Part shown: positions 25,455-33,907 of the stretch, in pieces | Layout of the letters: every line of letters starts with the position of its first letter | Numbering within the stretch: position 1 is the stretch's first letter | Source: Flavipsychrobacter stenotrophus | Lineage (GTDB): Bacteria; Bacteroidota; Bacteroidia; Chitinophagales; Chitinophagaceae | Assembly: GCF_002954265.1 (NCBI RefSeq) | Contig: NZ_PPSL01000004.1 | Coordinates: 434,001 to 498,000, forward strand | Direction of reading: 5' to 3' | Length of the DNA: 64,000 bases | Position numbers and translations under genes: made by a program | The notes under the pieces: model-generated | Told to the model about the DNA's origin: nothing | Seen by the model: the letters and a program-made list of their open reading frames with translations, nothing else | The model's database searches: none

Positions 25455-26114
25455 ATGGAAAACAAAGTATCTATAGTATTAGTTGATGATCATGTAATTG
25501 TAAGGAGTGGTTTGCGGTCATTAATAGAAGTATTGGGCAATTACGAAGTGATTAAAGAATACTCTGACGGCAAAGAGCTTACAGAAGCCATAAAAGCCGG
25601 CGAGCCACTGCCCGATATTGTGATCATGGACCTGGAGATGCCCGTAATGGATGGAGAGGCAACAATGCTGTGGCTGCAAAAGAAAGTACCCAAACTAAAA
25701 GTGCTGATACTTACCTGGGATGCCAGTGAACGTAAAGTAATAGACCTCTTCAGGCTGGGCGTAAGAGGCTACCTGCTTAAAAGCTGCACTGCAGATGTGC
25801 TGCAAAAGGCCATTCATGACACCCACACCACGGGCTACTACCATAGCGAACTGCTGCAAACGGCCATGATGAAGAAGATGGAAACCAACGTGCCGGTAAA
25901 TGAAGTAGCGCAGCATGTTACCGAGCGCGAGATGATGTTCCTGAGGTTGGTATGCGATAAAAATGAATACACCTACGATAATATGGCAGATATACTACAG
26001 GTACACCGCCGCACCGTAGATGGCTACCGCGAGTCCCTCTTTGATAAATTCAATATCAAGTCAAAGACCGGTCTGGTGATGTTTGCGATCAAGCACGGTT
26101 TTGTGGAGTTGTAG
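25455..26114 (+). CDS. LuxR-family response regulator
   Basis: A 219-residue response regulator. The receiver domain has acidic pair D11-D12, phospho-acceptor D59 in IVIMDLEMPVMDG and a conserved Lys in LLKS. The C-terminal helix-turn-helix (about 150-219) reads VTEREMMFLRLVCDKNEYTYDNMADILQVHRRTVDGYRESLFDKF. It would bind promoter DNA when phosphorylated by the adjacent kinase. No target operon is visible; nearby candidates are absent on this strand until sucD. Confidence 0.93.
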   Translation: MENKVSIVLVDDHVIVRSGLRSLIEVLGNYEVIKEYSDGKELTEAIKAGEPLPDIVIMDLEMPVMDGEATMLWLQKKVPKLKVLILTWDASERKVIDLFRLGVRGYLLKSCTADVLQKAIHDTHTTGYYHSELLQTAMMKKMETNVPVNEVAQHVTEREMMFLRLVCDKNEYTYDNMADILQVHRRTVDGYRESLFDKFNIKSKTGLVMFAIKHGFVEL

Positions 26115-26145
26115 TAAATTTTTATATCAATAATGTTGGTGTTGA

Positions 26146-26361
26146 GCGTATTCGTTTTCTACCCATAGGGGCAATGTCATTGACTTAAAGCTCTGAAAGA
26201 GCGTCCTCAATAGCGTAGGGCGTTTAGCCCTACGTCAGAAACCACCGCATCACAAAAGCGCTGAAAGAGCGCAATCAGTATAGAAGACATCTTAAATCAA
26301 TGACATTGCCTGTATGGGCAATCCCTTGCGGTTGCCCTCCCAAGCGTATGTATTCGTTTTC
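26146..26361. repeat. Inverted-repeat element flanked by 12-bp direct repeats
   Basis: Outer direct repeats GTATTCGTTTTC lie at 26148-26159 and 26350-26361. Inside are long imperfect inverted arms, GGCAATGTCATTGACTTAA (about 26170-26188) and TTAAATCAATGACATTGCC (about 26292-26310), preceded and followed by CCCATA and TATGGG. The interior holds hairpins GTAGGGC-gttta-GCCCTAC and GCGCTGAAAGAGCGC, with CTGAAAGAGCG occurring twice. No ORF is present. This architecture fits a small non-autonomous mobile or palindromic intergenic element. Confidence 0.55.
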
Positions 26362-26492
26362 CCATTTCCATGCACTCTCTTGTCGGTCTGACTGACGACC
26401 ATCGAATTGAAATCATAGTCGATCTTTTAATCAGTGTAATCACAGTTCAGACAATTGTAGTTACGTTTCCTGCTTTTTTTCACCCGCTTATA

Positions 26493-26522
26493 TTGCTTTT
26501 GCGGCCAAATTGATTAATTTCG
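26493..26522 (+). promoter_or_regulatory. Putative sucD promoter
   Basis: TTG at 26493-26495 and TAATTTCG at 26515-26522 are 19 bp apart, the Bacteroidota -33/-7 arrangement with one change in the -7 box (C for T). The leader to the sucD ATG would be about 20 bases. Confidence 0.4.
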
Positions 26523-26548
26523 CCATCAAATTCAAAAAATAAAGGCTC

Positions 26549-27433
26549 ATGGCTGTTCTCGTAAATAAAGATTCAAAGGTAATTGTACAGGGTTTTACCG
26601 GTACTGAAGGTACTTTCCATGCTACCCAGATGATAGAATATGGTACCAACGTGGTTGGTGGTGTTACACCTGCAAAGGGTGGTACTACTCACCTCGACAG
26701 GCCTGTATTTAATACCGTTCAGGATGCTGTAGACACTACCGGTGCCGATGTTTCTATCATATTTGTACCGCCTGCATTTGCAGCAGATGCTATTATGGAA
26801 GCTGCTGACGCAGGTGTAAAGGTGATCATTTGCATTACAGAAGGCATTCCTGTACAGGATATGGTGAAGGCACGTGAATTCATCAGAAGCCGCGATTGCC
26901 GTTTGATCGGTCCTAACTGCCCTGGTGTTATCACTGCGGGTGAGGCTAAGGTAGGCATCATGCCGGGCTTTATCTTCGTTCCGGGTCGCATCGGTATCGT
27001 ATCTAAGTCAGGTACATTGACTTACGAAGCTGCCGACCAGGCTGTAAAGGCAGGATTGGGTATCTCTACTGCTATTGGTATTGGTGGCGATCCTATCATT
27101 GGCACAACTACCCGCGAAGCGGTAGAATTGCTGATGAACGATCCTGAAACTGACGGTATCATCATGATAGGTGAGATCGGCGGTAATATGGAAGCTGAAG
27201 CCGCTCATTGGCTTAAAGAAAATATGCGCAAGCCTGTTGTAGGTTTCATAGCTGGTCAAACTGCTCCAGCAGGTCGCCGTATGGGTCACGCTGGTGCTAT
27301 CATTGGTGGTGCCGATGATACAGCTGCTGCTAAAATGAAGACTATGGCTGAGTGTGGTATACACGTGGTTGCGAGCCCTGCAAACATTGGCGCTACAATG
27401 GCCAAAGTGCTTAAGGGTGAATTAGTTGCCTAG
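26549..27433 (+). CDS. sucD: Succinate-CoA ligase subunit alpha
   Basis: A 294-residue alpha subunit of succinyl-CoA synthetase, which interconverts succinyl-CoA and succinate with substrate-level ATP/GTP formation in the TCA cycle. Features are the CoA-binding start [33 protein letters not shown], the [12 protein letters not shown] loop and the phospho-histidine H247 in [13 protein letters not shown]. Length is normal. The beta subunit gene (sucC) is not adjacent, so the two subunits are encoded apart. A strong terminator follows. Confidence 0.97.
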   Translation: MAVLVNKDSKVIVQGFTGTEGTFHATQMIEYGTNVVGGVTPAKGGTTHLDRPVFNTVQDAVDTTGADVSIIFVPPAFAADAIMEAADAGVKVIICITEGIPVQDMVKAREFIRSRDCRLIGPNCPGVITAGEAKVGIMPGFIFVPGRIGIVSKSGTLTYEAADQAVKAGLGISTAIGIGGDPIIGTTTREAVELLMNDPETDGIIMIGEIGGNMEAEAAHWLKENMRKPVVGFIAGQTAPAGRRMGHAGAIIGGADDTAAAKMKTMAECGIHVVASPANIGATMAKVLKGELVA

Positions 27434-27455
27434 TTAATGTTATTATATTTTGTAC

Positions 27456-27483
27456 ATCCCCGGTTATGCCGGGGATTTTTTTT
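27456..27483 (+). terminator. sucD terminator
   Basis: ATCCCCGG-ttatg-CCGGGGAT forms an 8-bp GC-rich stem with a 5-base loop, followed by T8. A textbook Rho-independent terminator. Confidence 0.92.
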
Positions 27484-27584
27484 AAGTTGTTGAAAATTAT
27501 TGGCATCATTATTGAACTATACAGATCAAACAGTGAGATTTTAAGTCAAATACAATCTGAAAAACAACATTTAAAAATAAAAAC

Positions 27585-29021
27585 ATGAAAAAAGTATTCA
27601 ATAGCCTGCTGTACGTCTCAGTGTTGAGCATGTTACTGCTTGTTTCTACCGGAAGCAAAACTCAGGCTCAGGATGTTTCCGTTTCTTACCAGACATTTTA
27701 TGATGAATTGTCTCCCTACGGCCAATGGGTTTATGATCCTGAATATGGTAACGTTTGGGTGCCTAACGAAGATGGTGATTTCCGTCCGTATGGCAGCCGC
27801 GGCCAGTGGGTGATGACCGACTATGGTAATACATGGGTTTCTGATGATCCTTGGGGATGGGCTTGCTACCACTATGGCCGCTGGACATATAACGGCTATT
27901 ATGGCTGGATATGGGTTCCGGGTTATGAATGGGCTCCGGCCTGGGTAAGCTGGAGATATGGCGGCGGTTATGCCGGTTGGGCGCCGCTGGCACCTGGTTA
28001 TGGTGTAGGCTCAAGCTATGGTTGCCCCGATTCATGGTGGGTATTCGTAGGTCCGCAGTATCTCTACAGGCATGATTACTATAACTACTGGAGAGGTCCT
28101 TCTTACAACAGAGGGTACATTAACCAGACTACCATCATCAATAATGTGTATGTCGATAATCGCTCTCATGTACAGTATAACTATGGTCCGCGTGCGTCTA
28201 CAATACAGGCTACAACACATGCACCTGTGCAGGTTTACAGAGTGTCAAACAGCACAAGGCCGGGTTCTTCTGCTATACAGCAGCGCACAGTAAGCATGTA
28301 TCGCCCTAATGTAGACAGAGGTACTTATACTACTGCTCGTCCGGGTAATGTTGTTCAGGCACCGCGCAATATCGGTCGCCCTGAAGCGGCAACACCAACT
28401 ACCGGTAGGCAGCCGGGTTTCAGACAGGAAATACAGAGGAACAACCCGGGTAACACTGGTGTTGTAGGTCCGAGGAACAATAATAATAATAATAATACGC
28501 CTAACCAGCAGCCTGGTCGTAATAACCCGCAGCAGGCAAACCCCGGAGGCCGTAACGATCGTAATCCCGAACCACGTAACCCGCAGCAGTCACCCGGCCG
28601 TTTCGACCAGAGAAATCCTCAGCAGACACGCCAGGAACCACAGCGTAACCCAGAGCCTGTAAGGCAGAACCCACAGGTGCAGCCACAACAGCCTCAGCGC
28701 TTTGACCCTCAGCCACAGCGTAACCCAGAGCCTGTAAGGCAGAACCCACAGGTACAGCCACAACAGCCACGCCCTGAGCCACAGCGCTTTACCCCTCAGC
28801 GTAATCCTGAGCCGCAGCAGCCACAACGTGCACCTGAGCCACAGCGCAATCCTGAACCTCAACGTTATAATCCGCCGCCACAGCAGCCACAGCGCGCACC
28901 GGAACAGCCAAGGCCACAGCCGCAACCACAAATGCAGCAGCCACGCCCTCAACCGGCACCGGCTCCCGCACCAAGGCCGCAGCAGGCACCACAGGAACAG
29001 CGTGGTGGTGGTAGAAGGTAA
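27585..29021 (+). CDS. DUF6600-type secreted protein with Pro/Gln-rich repeat tail
   Basis: A 478-residue protein with signal peptide (about 1-28, ending TQAQ). The folded domain (about 30-165) is full of Trp/Tyr/Gly repeats (FYDELSPYGQWVYDPEYGNVWVP, WGWACYHYGRWTYNGYYGWIWVPG, WAPAWVSWRYGGGYAGWAPL), the hallmark of DUF6600/YXWGXW proteins, likely surface or cell-envelope structures. From about 270 onward it is a low-complexity Pro/Gln/Arg/Asn tail. A 56-bp DNA unit in that tail is duplicated at 28638-28693 and 28713-28768 with one mismatch, so tail length is probably variable between strains. Function is unknown. Confidence 0.85.
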   Translation: MKKVFNSLLYVSVLSMLLLVSTGSKTQAQDVSVSYQTFYDELSPYGQWVYDPEYGNVWVPNEDGDFRPYGSRGQWVMTDYGNTWVSDDPWGWACYHYGRWTYNGYYGWIWVPGYEWAPAWVSWRYGGGYAGWAPLAPGYGVGSSYGCPDSWWVFVGPQYLYRHDYYNYWRGPSYNRGYINQTTIINNVYVDNRSHVQYNYGPRASTIQATTHAPVQVYRVSNSTRPGSSAIQQRTVSMYRPNVDRGTYTTARPGNVVQAPRNIGRPEAATPTTGRQPGFRQEIQRNNPGNTGVVGPRNNNNNNNTPNQQPGRNNPQQANPGGRNDRNPEPRNPQQSPGRFDQRNPQQTRQEPQRNPEPVRQNPQVQPQQPQRFDPQPQRNPEPVRQNPQVQPQQPRPEPQRFTPQRNPEPQQPQRAPEPQRNPEPQRYNPPPQQPQRAPEQPRPQPQPQMQQPRPQPAPAPAPRPQQAPQEQRGGGRR

Positions 29022-29076
29022 AATACCAGTAAGTTATAAGTTGTAAGTAGAAAGTCTGCTTATAGATACATAAAGA

Positions 29077-29106
29077 AACAGGCCGGTCATATCTGATCGG
29101 CCTGTT
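29077..29106 (+). terminator. Terminator after the DUF6600 gene
   Basis: AACAGGCCG (29077-29085) pairs with CGGCCTGTT (29098-29106), with an inner TCA/TGA pairing, followed by TTGTTTTT. A strong stem ends this + strand transcript. Confidence 0.8.
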
Positions 29107-29592
29107 TTGTTTTTCATCTCTCTGATCGCCTGCGTTTGAAACGCGGATGCAACGGTAGGCGTTTGTAACGCCCATACGCACCATAACATTTGCAGACTCC
29201 GTAGAATAGCTCCCATTATTTAGAATGAATTCATTTTTTGCGTCGCGAGAAAAAACATATCCACAAAATTCGTCGTCTGTAACCCTTGCCCACAAGGCGT
29301 ATCAGCCGACGCAGACGTAACTTTTGTGAATATCTTTATTTGCCCGAATCAATCTGCCGTATTAATTTACACCCGAATTATAAATTTGTCATCCTGAACT
29401 CAAGTTTACACTGAGTTTACCAAAGTGAAGGACGACGCGCTCTTTGACATTATGAACCCTATGAAAACACAATCACTCCACACAAATCGCACTGTAGGGG
29501 CTTAACATTTTCCGCCCCTGCACCAACCAATGAAAATCACTCATCTAATTAGAATCTGTAGAATCTGTGATTCAGACAAAAAGCAGAAGAAA
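29107..29592. other. Gene-free zone with small palindromes
   Basis: No gene is supported. The stretch holds palindromic words such as GCGTTTGTAACGC near 29158 and a GTCATCCTGAACT ... GTGAAGGACG pair near 29389-29434 that I recognise as common Bacteroidota intergenic repeat vocabulary. It leads into the repeat blocks at 29593-30131. Confidence 0.4.
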
Positions 29593-29742
29593 TGTAGAAG
29601 AAATGTAGAAGAAAGTGGAAGAAAAGTGGAAGAAAGTGGAAGTTTTTGGAAATTTGTTAAAACACACTGAAACGCAATACCATAAGGTACTTCAGCCAAA
29701 ACACACCCAACAAAACTTCCGCAAGCAAGAAAAAACTTCCAC
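29593..29742. repeat. Repeat block A: GTGGAAG array with inverted CTTCC copies
   Basis: The left part is a tandem array of GTAGAAGAAA / GTGGAAGAAA units (29593-29645). It is followed by TTTGTTAAAA (29653-29662), a TTCAGCCAAAA word (29691-29701), and two copies of AAAACTTCC (29712-29720, 29732-29740; the second extends to CCAC), the inverse of the left units. Block B at 29939-30131 has the same order with a changed base in both arms. An ORF crosses it but its content follows the repeats. Confidence 0.6.
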
Positions 29743-29764
29743 TGGCAAAAACTGGTTGTTCGTA

Positions 29765-29787
29765 GAGACGCAAGATTTTGCGTCTCC
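29765..29787. repeat. GAGACGCAA palindrome
   Basis: GAGACGCAA-gattt-TTGCGTCTC is a near-perfect 9-bp inverted repeat. The AGAGACGCAA...TTGCGTCTC type of palindrome is frequent between genes in this phylum. It has no T run, so it is unlikely to be a terminator. Confidence 0.5.
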
Positions 29788-29938
29788 TCAGCGGCAGGGT
29801 AAAAACAACATGTCTTACTGGTCGAAGCGTCCGCTTCGTCCTTATTATTGGAAGCGTCTCGCTTCCGAAAATGTCAGCAAATAACTACACGTATTATCTA
29901 ACCAACATGTAAACCTATTAAGGGACTACTCACCTAAA

Positions 29939-30131
29939 AAAGTAGCACCCAAAAAGTAGCATCCAAAAGTAGCATCAAAAAGTGGCAACATGTGGCAGAA
30001 AGTGGCAGGAAGTGGCAGAAAGTGGCAGAAAGTAGCAGTTTGTTAAAATACGCTGGAAATCACATCTGCAAAGCATTTCAGCCAAAAAACCTAAACCAAA
30101 ACTGCCACTTTTATGAAAAACTGCCACTTTT
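29939..30131. repeat. Repeat block B: GTGGCAG array with inverted CTGCCAC copies
   Basis: The left array consists of AGTAGCA(T/C)C and AGTGGCAGAA units (29941-30038). It is followed by TTTGTTAAAATACGCTGGAA, TTTCAGCCAAAA, and two copies of AACTGCCACTTTT (30100-30112, 30119-30131). The order of parts matches block A, but the unit is GTGGCAG instead of GTGGAAG, and the inverted copies carry the matching change. It ends just inside the convergent DUF4268 gene's 3' flank. Confidence 0.6.
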
Positions 30132-30139
30132 CAAAAACT

Positions 30140-30592
30140 TCACTCAAACCCATACTTTGCCATGCTCCAGAAAGCATCAAGTGCCACAATGCGTTGCTTA
30201 AAGAAAGAGATGATCTGTGGCCATTCGTCTTTACGAAGTACGTTTATATCGTCGAGGGTGATGCCTACCTGGCTTATCTGCTTACCATATTCATCCTGTA
30301 CTTCAGGTTGCCAGTCCCACTGCTCGTTGGTAGATTCAAGTAACACTGCTTTAAGGCGCACCAGTTGGTCATAATAAGCACGGCGTACGTCTGCATCACT
30401 CTGCGCAAATACAATGGCAATACTCGCACGTTCGGTATCAGCATCCATTTTAAAATGAATGCCAGATATGCCGGTCTTATAGTTGATCCAGTTTATTTTT
30501 TCCTTATCAGCCGACAATATAGGTTGCATATATTGCCCGAAGGTGGTCCAGAATAACTGCCTTTGTTTTTGTGCTTCCTGCCTGGTGTACAT
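30140..30592 (-). CDS. DUF4268 family protein
   Basis: A 150-residue cytoplasmic protein with the DUF4268 pattern: RQLFWTTFGQYM at the start, WINYKTGISGIHFKMDADTERASIAIVFAQ, and the C-terminal EWPQIISFFKQRIVALDAFWSMAKYGFE. The domain has a restriction-endonuclease-like relative in some larger proteins, but stand-alone copies have no known function. It is 12 bp downstream of the DUF6526 gene on the same strand, likely an operon. Confidence 0.85.
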   Translation of the reverse strand: MYTRQEAQKQRQLFWTTFGQYMQPILSADKEKINWINYKTGISGIHFKMDADTERASIAIVFAQSDADVRRAYYDQLVRLKAVLLESTNEQWDWQPEVQDEYGKQISQVGITLDDINVLRKDEWPQIISFFKQRIVALDAFWSMAKYGFE

Positions 30593-30604
30593 TGTGTGGT
30601 AAAA

Positions 30605-31042
30605 TTACACCCTCATATAATCACCTTCCCAGTTTTTGATCGCCTTTTTTATGTCGGTCGGTGATAGTTTTTCGGCAACCGCACGTTGCACCAATGCGGG
30701 TAGTTCTTCATCACTTGCAAAGCGCAATGCGGATAGTTGACCAAATGATAATTGCTGTTCTATTGGCTCCAGGCGTTGCTGCGTAAGTATAAAATAGCGC
30801 AGCCGCAATTCCAGTCTTACTGTTCGGTTTTGGTTGATCAGCCCGTAGTGTTGGCGCATCATAAAAGACAGCCAGGCCAGCAGCAGGAATATCCCGGTAA
30901 TGGCAAGCCATTCCATTTGCACCTCAGGATGAGTAAAAGCACGCCTGCCGCTATATATGGATGCAGCTAATACAACAGGGTAAAAAATAAAATGTTGTGG
31001 TACATACCACTGTATATGATTAGAATACTCTTGTTTTTTCAT
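30605..31042 (-). CDS. DUF6526 family membrane protein
   Basis: A 145-residue protein with two membrane spans (about 18-33 and 45-62), preceded by SNHIQWYVPQHFIFYPVV. A conserved soluble tail follows (RTVRLELRLRYFILTQQRLEPIEQQLSFGQLSALRFASDEELPALVQRAV). This is the DUF6526 layout, a small Bacteroidota/Firmicutes family of unknown role. It forms a probable two-gene operon with the DUF4268 gene. Confidence 0.85.
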   Translation of the reverse strand: MKKQEYSNHIQWYVPQHFIFYPVVLAASIYSGRRAFTHPEVQMEWLAITGIFLLLAWLSFMMRQHYGLINQNRTVRLELRLRYFILTQQRLEPIEQQLSFGQLSALRFASDEELPALVQRAVAEKLSPTDIKKAIKNWEGDYMRV

Positions 31043-31410
31043 CTCTTATTATGTCGATTTCAGGGTCAATTACCGCAGCCAAGCTACATGAATTTTTACT
31101 GCAACTTGTAGATTTTCTTCTATTGCCCTATTGTTATTATGTGTTGAAAAGCAGGCTAAAGTAAGAGGCTTTTATTCTTTGTTTTACATATTTACAGCCT
31201 TAGTAACCCATTTACACAGTGAATTTATATTAACTTACTATTTAAAAAACACATAATTAGGCAATACCCAACCAATAAAAGAATCCGCTGCTGGTAAGCG
31301 TTTCAGGCTATAAATGGCGGTTTTGGATGTGAAAGCACCAGGAGTAAGTATTTTTTGCAAGTATTTGTCTAATTTGCTTTAAAATTATTCATTAAAATAA
31401 TAGGTTAATT
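31043..31410. other. Gene-free divergent promoter region
   Basis: This 368-bp AT-rich spacer lies between divergent genes and must contain both promoters. I see no ORF, RNA gene or strong hairpin in it. No convincing -33/-7 pair stands out. Confidence 0.35.
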
Positions 31411-31863
31411 ATGAAAAAGCTAATCATTACCACTGCATTATTTGCGTTTGCAACTGTTCCGGTTTTCGCACAGTCTACGCAAACACAGGCTGCACCAATG
31501 CCTGCAAAGCAGCAGCCGGTTCAGCAGCAGCAAATGACGCCTGCACAACGCTCTGAGAAAATGGCTGAGCACCAGTCTCAAACTTACGCTCAGCAGTATA
31601 AGCTGAACGAAGATCAGACTAAAAAGATACACGCGGCATGCCTTGAGTTTGCCACCACATTGGAAAACAGCCGTGCATCGGGCAAGCAGATCACCCGCGC
31701 TGATGTAGATGCCGCTCTTGCTACAAGAAACGCTAAGTTCAAGTCTGTAATGACTGCAGAGCAGTACAAGGCTTACGATGCAACGTTGGTTCACTCTACG
31801 CCACAGCCAGTGCCTAATGGCCCGGTAAAAGTACAGGGTGCACCTGCCACAAAAACAAAATAA
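31411..31863 (+). CDS. Exported Gln-rich protein
   Basis: A 150-residue protein with signal peptide MKKLIITTALFAFATVPVFAQ. A short Pro/Gln-rich linker (about 22-45) leads to a helical domain: SEKMAEHQSQTYAQQYKLNEDQTKKIHAACLEFA and VMTAEQYKAYDATL. The helix pattern with AEQYKAYD recalls small periplasmic LTxxQ/Spy-like or DUF4890-like proteins, but the match is too weak to name. It probably acts in the periplasm and is followed by its own terminator. Confidence 0.7.
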   Translation: MKKLIITTALFAFATVPVFAQSTQTQAAPMPAKQQPVQQQQMTPAQRSEKMAEHQSQTYAQQYKLNEDQTKKIHAACLEFATTLENSRASGKQITRADVDAALATRNAKFKSVMTAEQYKAYDATLVHSTPQPVPNGPVKVQGAPATKTK

Positions 31864-31889
31864 TACTGTGTAAAGTACTTATATAATTG

Positions 31890-31922
31890 ATCAGCCTGTG
31901 GTTTTCCGCAGGCTGATTTTTT
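31890..31922 (+). terminator. Terminator of the exported Gln-rich protein
   Basis: ATCAGCCTG (31890-31898) pairs with CAGGCTGAT (31909-31917) around a 10-base loop, followed by T6. A strong Rho-independent terminator. Confidence 0.9.
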
Positions 31923-32069
31923 GTGGTAAAGCGCAAACAAATATTTGCCCGTTATAGAAAAGAAAAGTGAAATAAAAAAGTTTAGTTAGCGAATTAAAAC
32001 TAGCACGGGTGTGCACATTTGTATAATTTCGCATCTGCATTATAATTGTAAGCGTTTAAACTATTTTTC

Positions 32070-33335
32070 ATGATCGATGTTTTGCTGGGATTACAATGGG
32101 GGGATGAAGGAAAGGGTAAGATAGTAGACTATCTTGCTGACAAGTACGACATCATAGCCCGTTTCCAGGGTGGACCAAATGCCGGACATACCTTGTATGT
32201 AAACGGTGAGAAGGTAGTATTGCATACCATTCCTTCAGGTGTGTTCCACAATCATTGCCTTAACCTTATTGGTAATGGCGTAGTAATAGATCCTGTTACA
32301 TTGCAGGCCGAAATGAAGAAGATAGTGCCGCTTTGCCCCGATCTGCTCAGCAGGTTGTATGTATCGCAGAAGGCCCATCTTATACTGCCTACACACCGTG
32401 CGTTGGATGCTGCTTCTGAAGCGGCTAAGGGTAAGGATAAAATAGGCTCTACTCTTAAGGGCATAGGTCCTGCTTACATGGATAAAACAGGTCGTAACGG
32501 ACTAAGAGTAGGGGATATACTTTCAAAAAATTTCCGCGAGAAATATGACAAGCTTACGCAGAAGCATAAAGACATGCTGAAGCAGTATGATAATGTAGTA
32601 GAATGGCAACAGTGGGAACCTGCATTTTTTGAAGCGATAGAAGAGTTGAAAAAACTGCAGATAGTGAATGGTGAATACTGGCTGGATACACATATGAAAG
32701 CGGGTAAAACAGTATTGGCAGAAGGTGCGCAAGGTAGCATGCTCGATGTTGACTTTGGTACTTATCCGTTTGTTACATCATCCAATACTATATCGGCTGG
32801 TGTGTGTAATGGGCTGGGCGTTGCTCCGCAAAGGATTGGCGAAGTGTTTGGTATCACTAAGGCATATTGTACTCGTGTAGGTGGTGGTCCATTCCCTACA
32901 GAGCTGCATGATGAGACCGGTGAAGCGCTGCGTAAAGCAGGCAGTGAGTTTGGCGCAACTACCGGAAGGCCGCGCAGATGTGGCTGGATAGATCTTGTTG
33001 CACTGCGTTATGCAGTGATGCTGAGCGGGGTGACCAAACTCATCATGACAAAGACAGATGTACTCGATAACTTTACACCAATTAAGGCTGCAGTTGCGTA
33101 TATTGCAGATGGAAAAGAAACGGAAGAGTTTCCTTATGATGTAACCGATGATGTAAGCCTGGAGCCTGTTTACAAGGAATTTGCAGGATGGGGTGAGCCG
33201 CTTACTGGTGTTACAGAATATGATGCACTGCCACAGGATTTTAAAGATTACTGCAAGTTTGTAGAACAATTTCTAGGCACTAAGATAGCTTATATTTCTA
33301 ACGGTACAGGTCGTAACCAGTTGATAGTTATCTAA
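32070..33335 (+). CDS. purA: Adenylosuccinate synthetase
   Basis: A 421-residue enzyme making adenylosuccinate from IMP, aspartate and GTP, the first committed step to AMP. Visible signatures are the GTP/IMP loop GLQWGDEGKGK (7-17) with catalytic Asp, GPNAGHT (35-41) with catalytic His40, STLKGIGPAY, EGAQGSMLDVDFGTYPFVTSSN, and TTGRPRRCGW near the C-terminal region. Length and motifs are normal. It is followed at 107 bp by a Lys/Asp-rich gene and pabB on the same strand. If the RADAR system produces inosine nucleotides, this enzyme acts on the same IMP pool, though that link is only general. Confidence 0.98.
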   Translation: MIDVLLGLQWGDEGKGKIVDYLADKYDIIARFQGGPNAGHTLYVNGEKVVLHTIPSGVFHNHCLNLIGNGVVIDPVTLQAEMKKIVPLCPDLLSRLYVSQKAHLILPTHRALDAASEAAKGKDKIGSTLKGIGPAYMDKTGRNGLRVGDILSKNFREKYDKLTQKHKDMLKQYDNVVEWQQWEPAFFEAIEELKKLQIVNGEYWLDTHMKAGKTVLAEGAQGSMLDVDFGTYPFVTSSNTISAGVCNGLGVAPQRIGEVFGITKAYCTRVGGGPFPTELHDETGEALRKAGSEFGATTGRPRRCGWIDLVALRYAVMLSGVTKLIMTKTDVLDNFTPIKAAVAYIADGKETEEFPYDVTDDVSLEPVYKEFAGWGEPLTGVTEYDALPQDFKDYCKFVEQFLGTKIAYISNGTGRNQLIVI

Positions 33336-33442
33336 GCGCCAGAAGTCAATGTAACGAACATTTTTAAGAAAAAAAATTATAAAATTTCTGTCAAAAAAAT
33401 TTGGCAATCTCATCAAACTATTAAAATTTTACGTCAACAAGT

Positions 33443-33904
33443 ATGAGCGCGATGAAATCAAATACAGACAAAAAAACCGCAAGCAAAAAGAGTGCTGACG
33501 AAAGTGCGGTAGGAGCATCTAAGAAAGCAGCAGCTTCAAAGAAGAGCAAGGTGGAAGACGATGACGACGACCTTGATGACGATCTTGAAGATGATGATGC
33601 ACCTAAGAAAAAGGGCGCAGCTAAGAAGACAGCAGCAAAGAAATCTAAGGCTGATGACGATGATGACGACGATGATGATCTGGACGAAGTAGATGATGAC
33701 TTCGGCAAAGACGATGACGACGATTTTGATGTTGACATCGACAAGGATTTCGAAGAGTTTGAATTGCCGAAATCTAAGACCAAAGCTGCTGGCAAAAAGA
33801 AATCATCTAAGGATGATGACTTCGACAGTGATGATGATTTTAAAGACCTTGGTTTCTTCAGTGAAGGAGCAAGTGGTTTTGATGACGACGACGACGATTT
33901 TTAA
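33443..33904 (+). CDS. Lys/Ala- and Asp-rich low-complexity protein
   Basis: A 153-residue protein made of alternating basic KKxAAKK segments (KKTASKKSADE, APKKKGAAKKTAAKK) and long Asp runs (DDDDLDDDLEDDD, DDDDDDDDLDEVDDD). Only FEEFELPKSKTK and FKDLGFFSEGASGF look less simple. It resembles histone-tail-like or RNA-polymerase-delta-like disordered proteins, but no fold or family can be claimed. It ends 3 bp before pabB, suggesting co-transcription. Codon periodicity and lack of stops support a real gene, but low complexity makes this less certain. Confidence 0.6.
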   Translation: MSAMKSNTDKKTASKKSADESAVGASKKAAASKKSKVEDDDDDLDDDLEDDDAPKKKGAAKKTAAKKSKADDDDDDDDDLDEVDDDFGKDDDDDFDVDIDKDFEEFELPKSKTKAAGKKKSSKDDDFDSDDDFKDLGFFSEGASGFDDDDDDF

Positions 33905-33907
33905 TTA

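Noticed and set aside
29939-30038. CRISPR array
   Set aside because: Units are 10-14 bp without spacers of constant length and no cas gene is near; it is a short tandem repeat.
29615-30201. Two small ORFs across the repeat blocks as genes
   Set aside because: Their residues follow the repeat words and they have no start signal or family; the similarity between them comes from the related DNA blocks.
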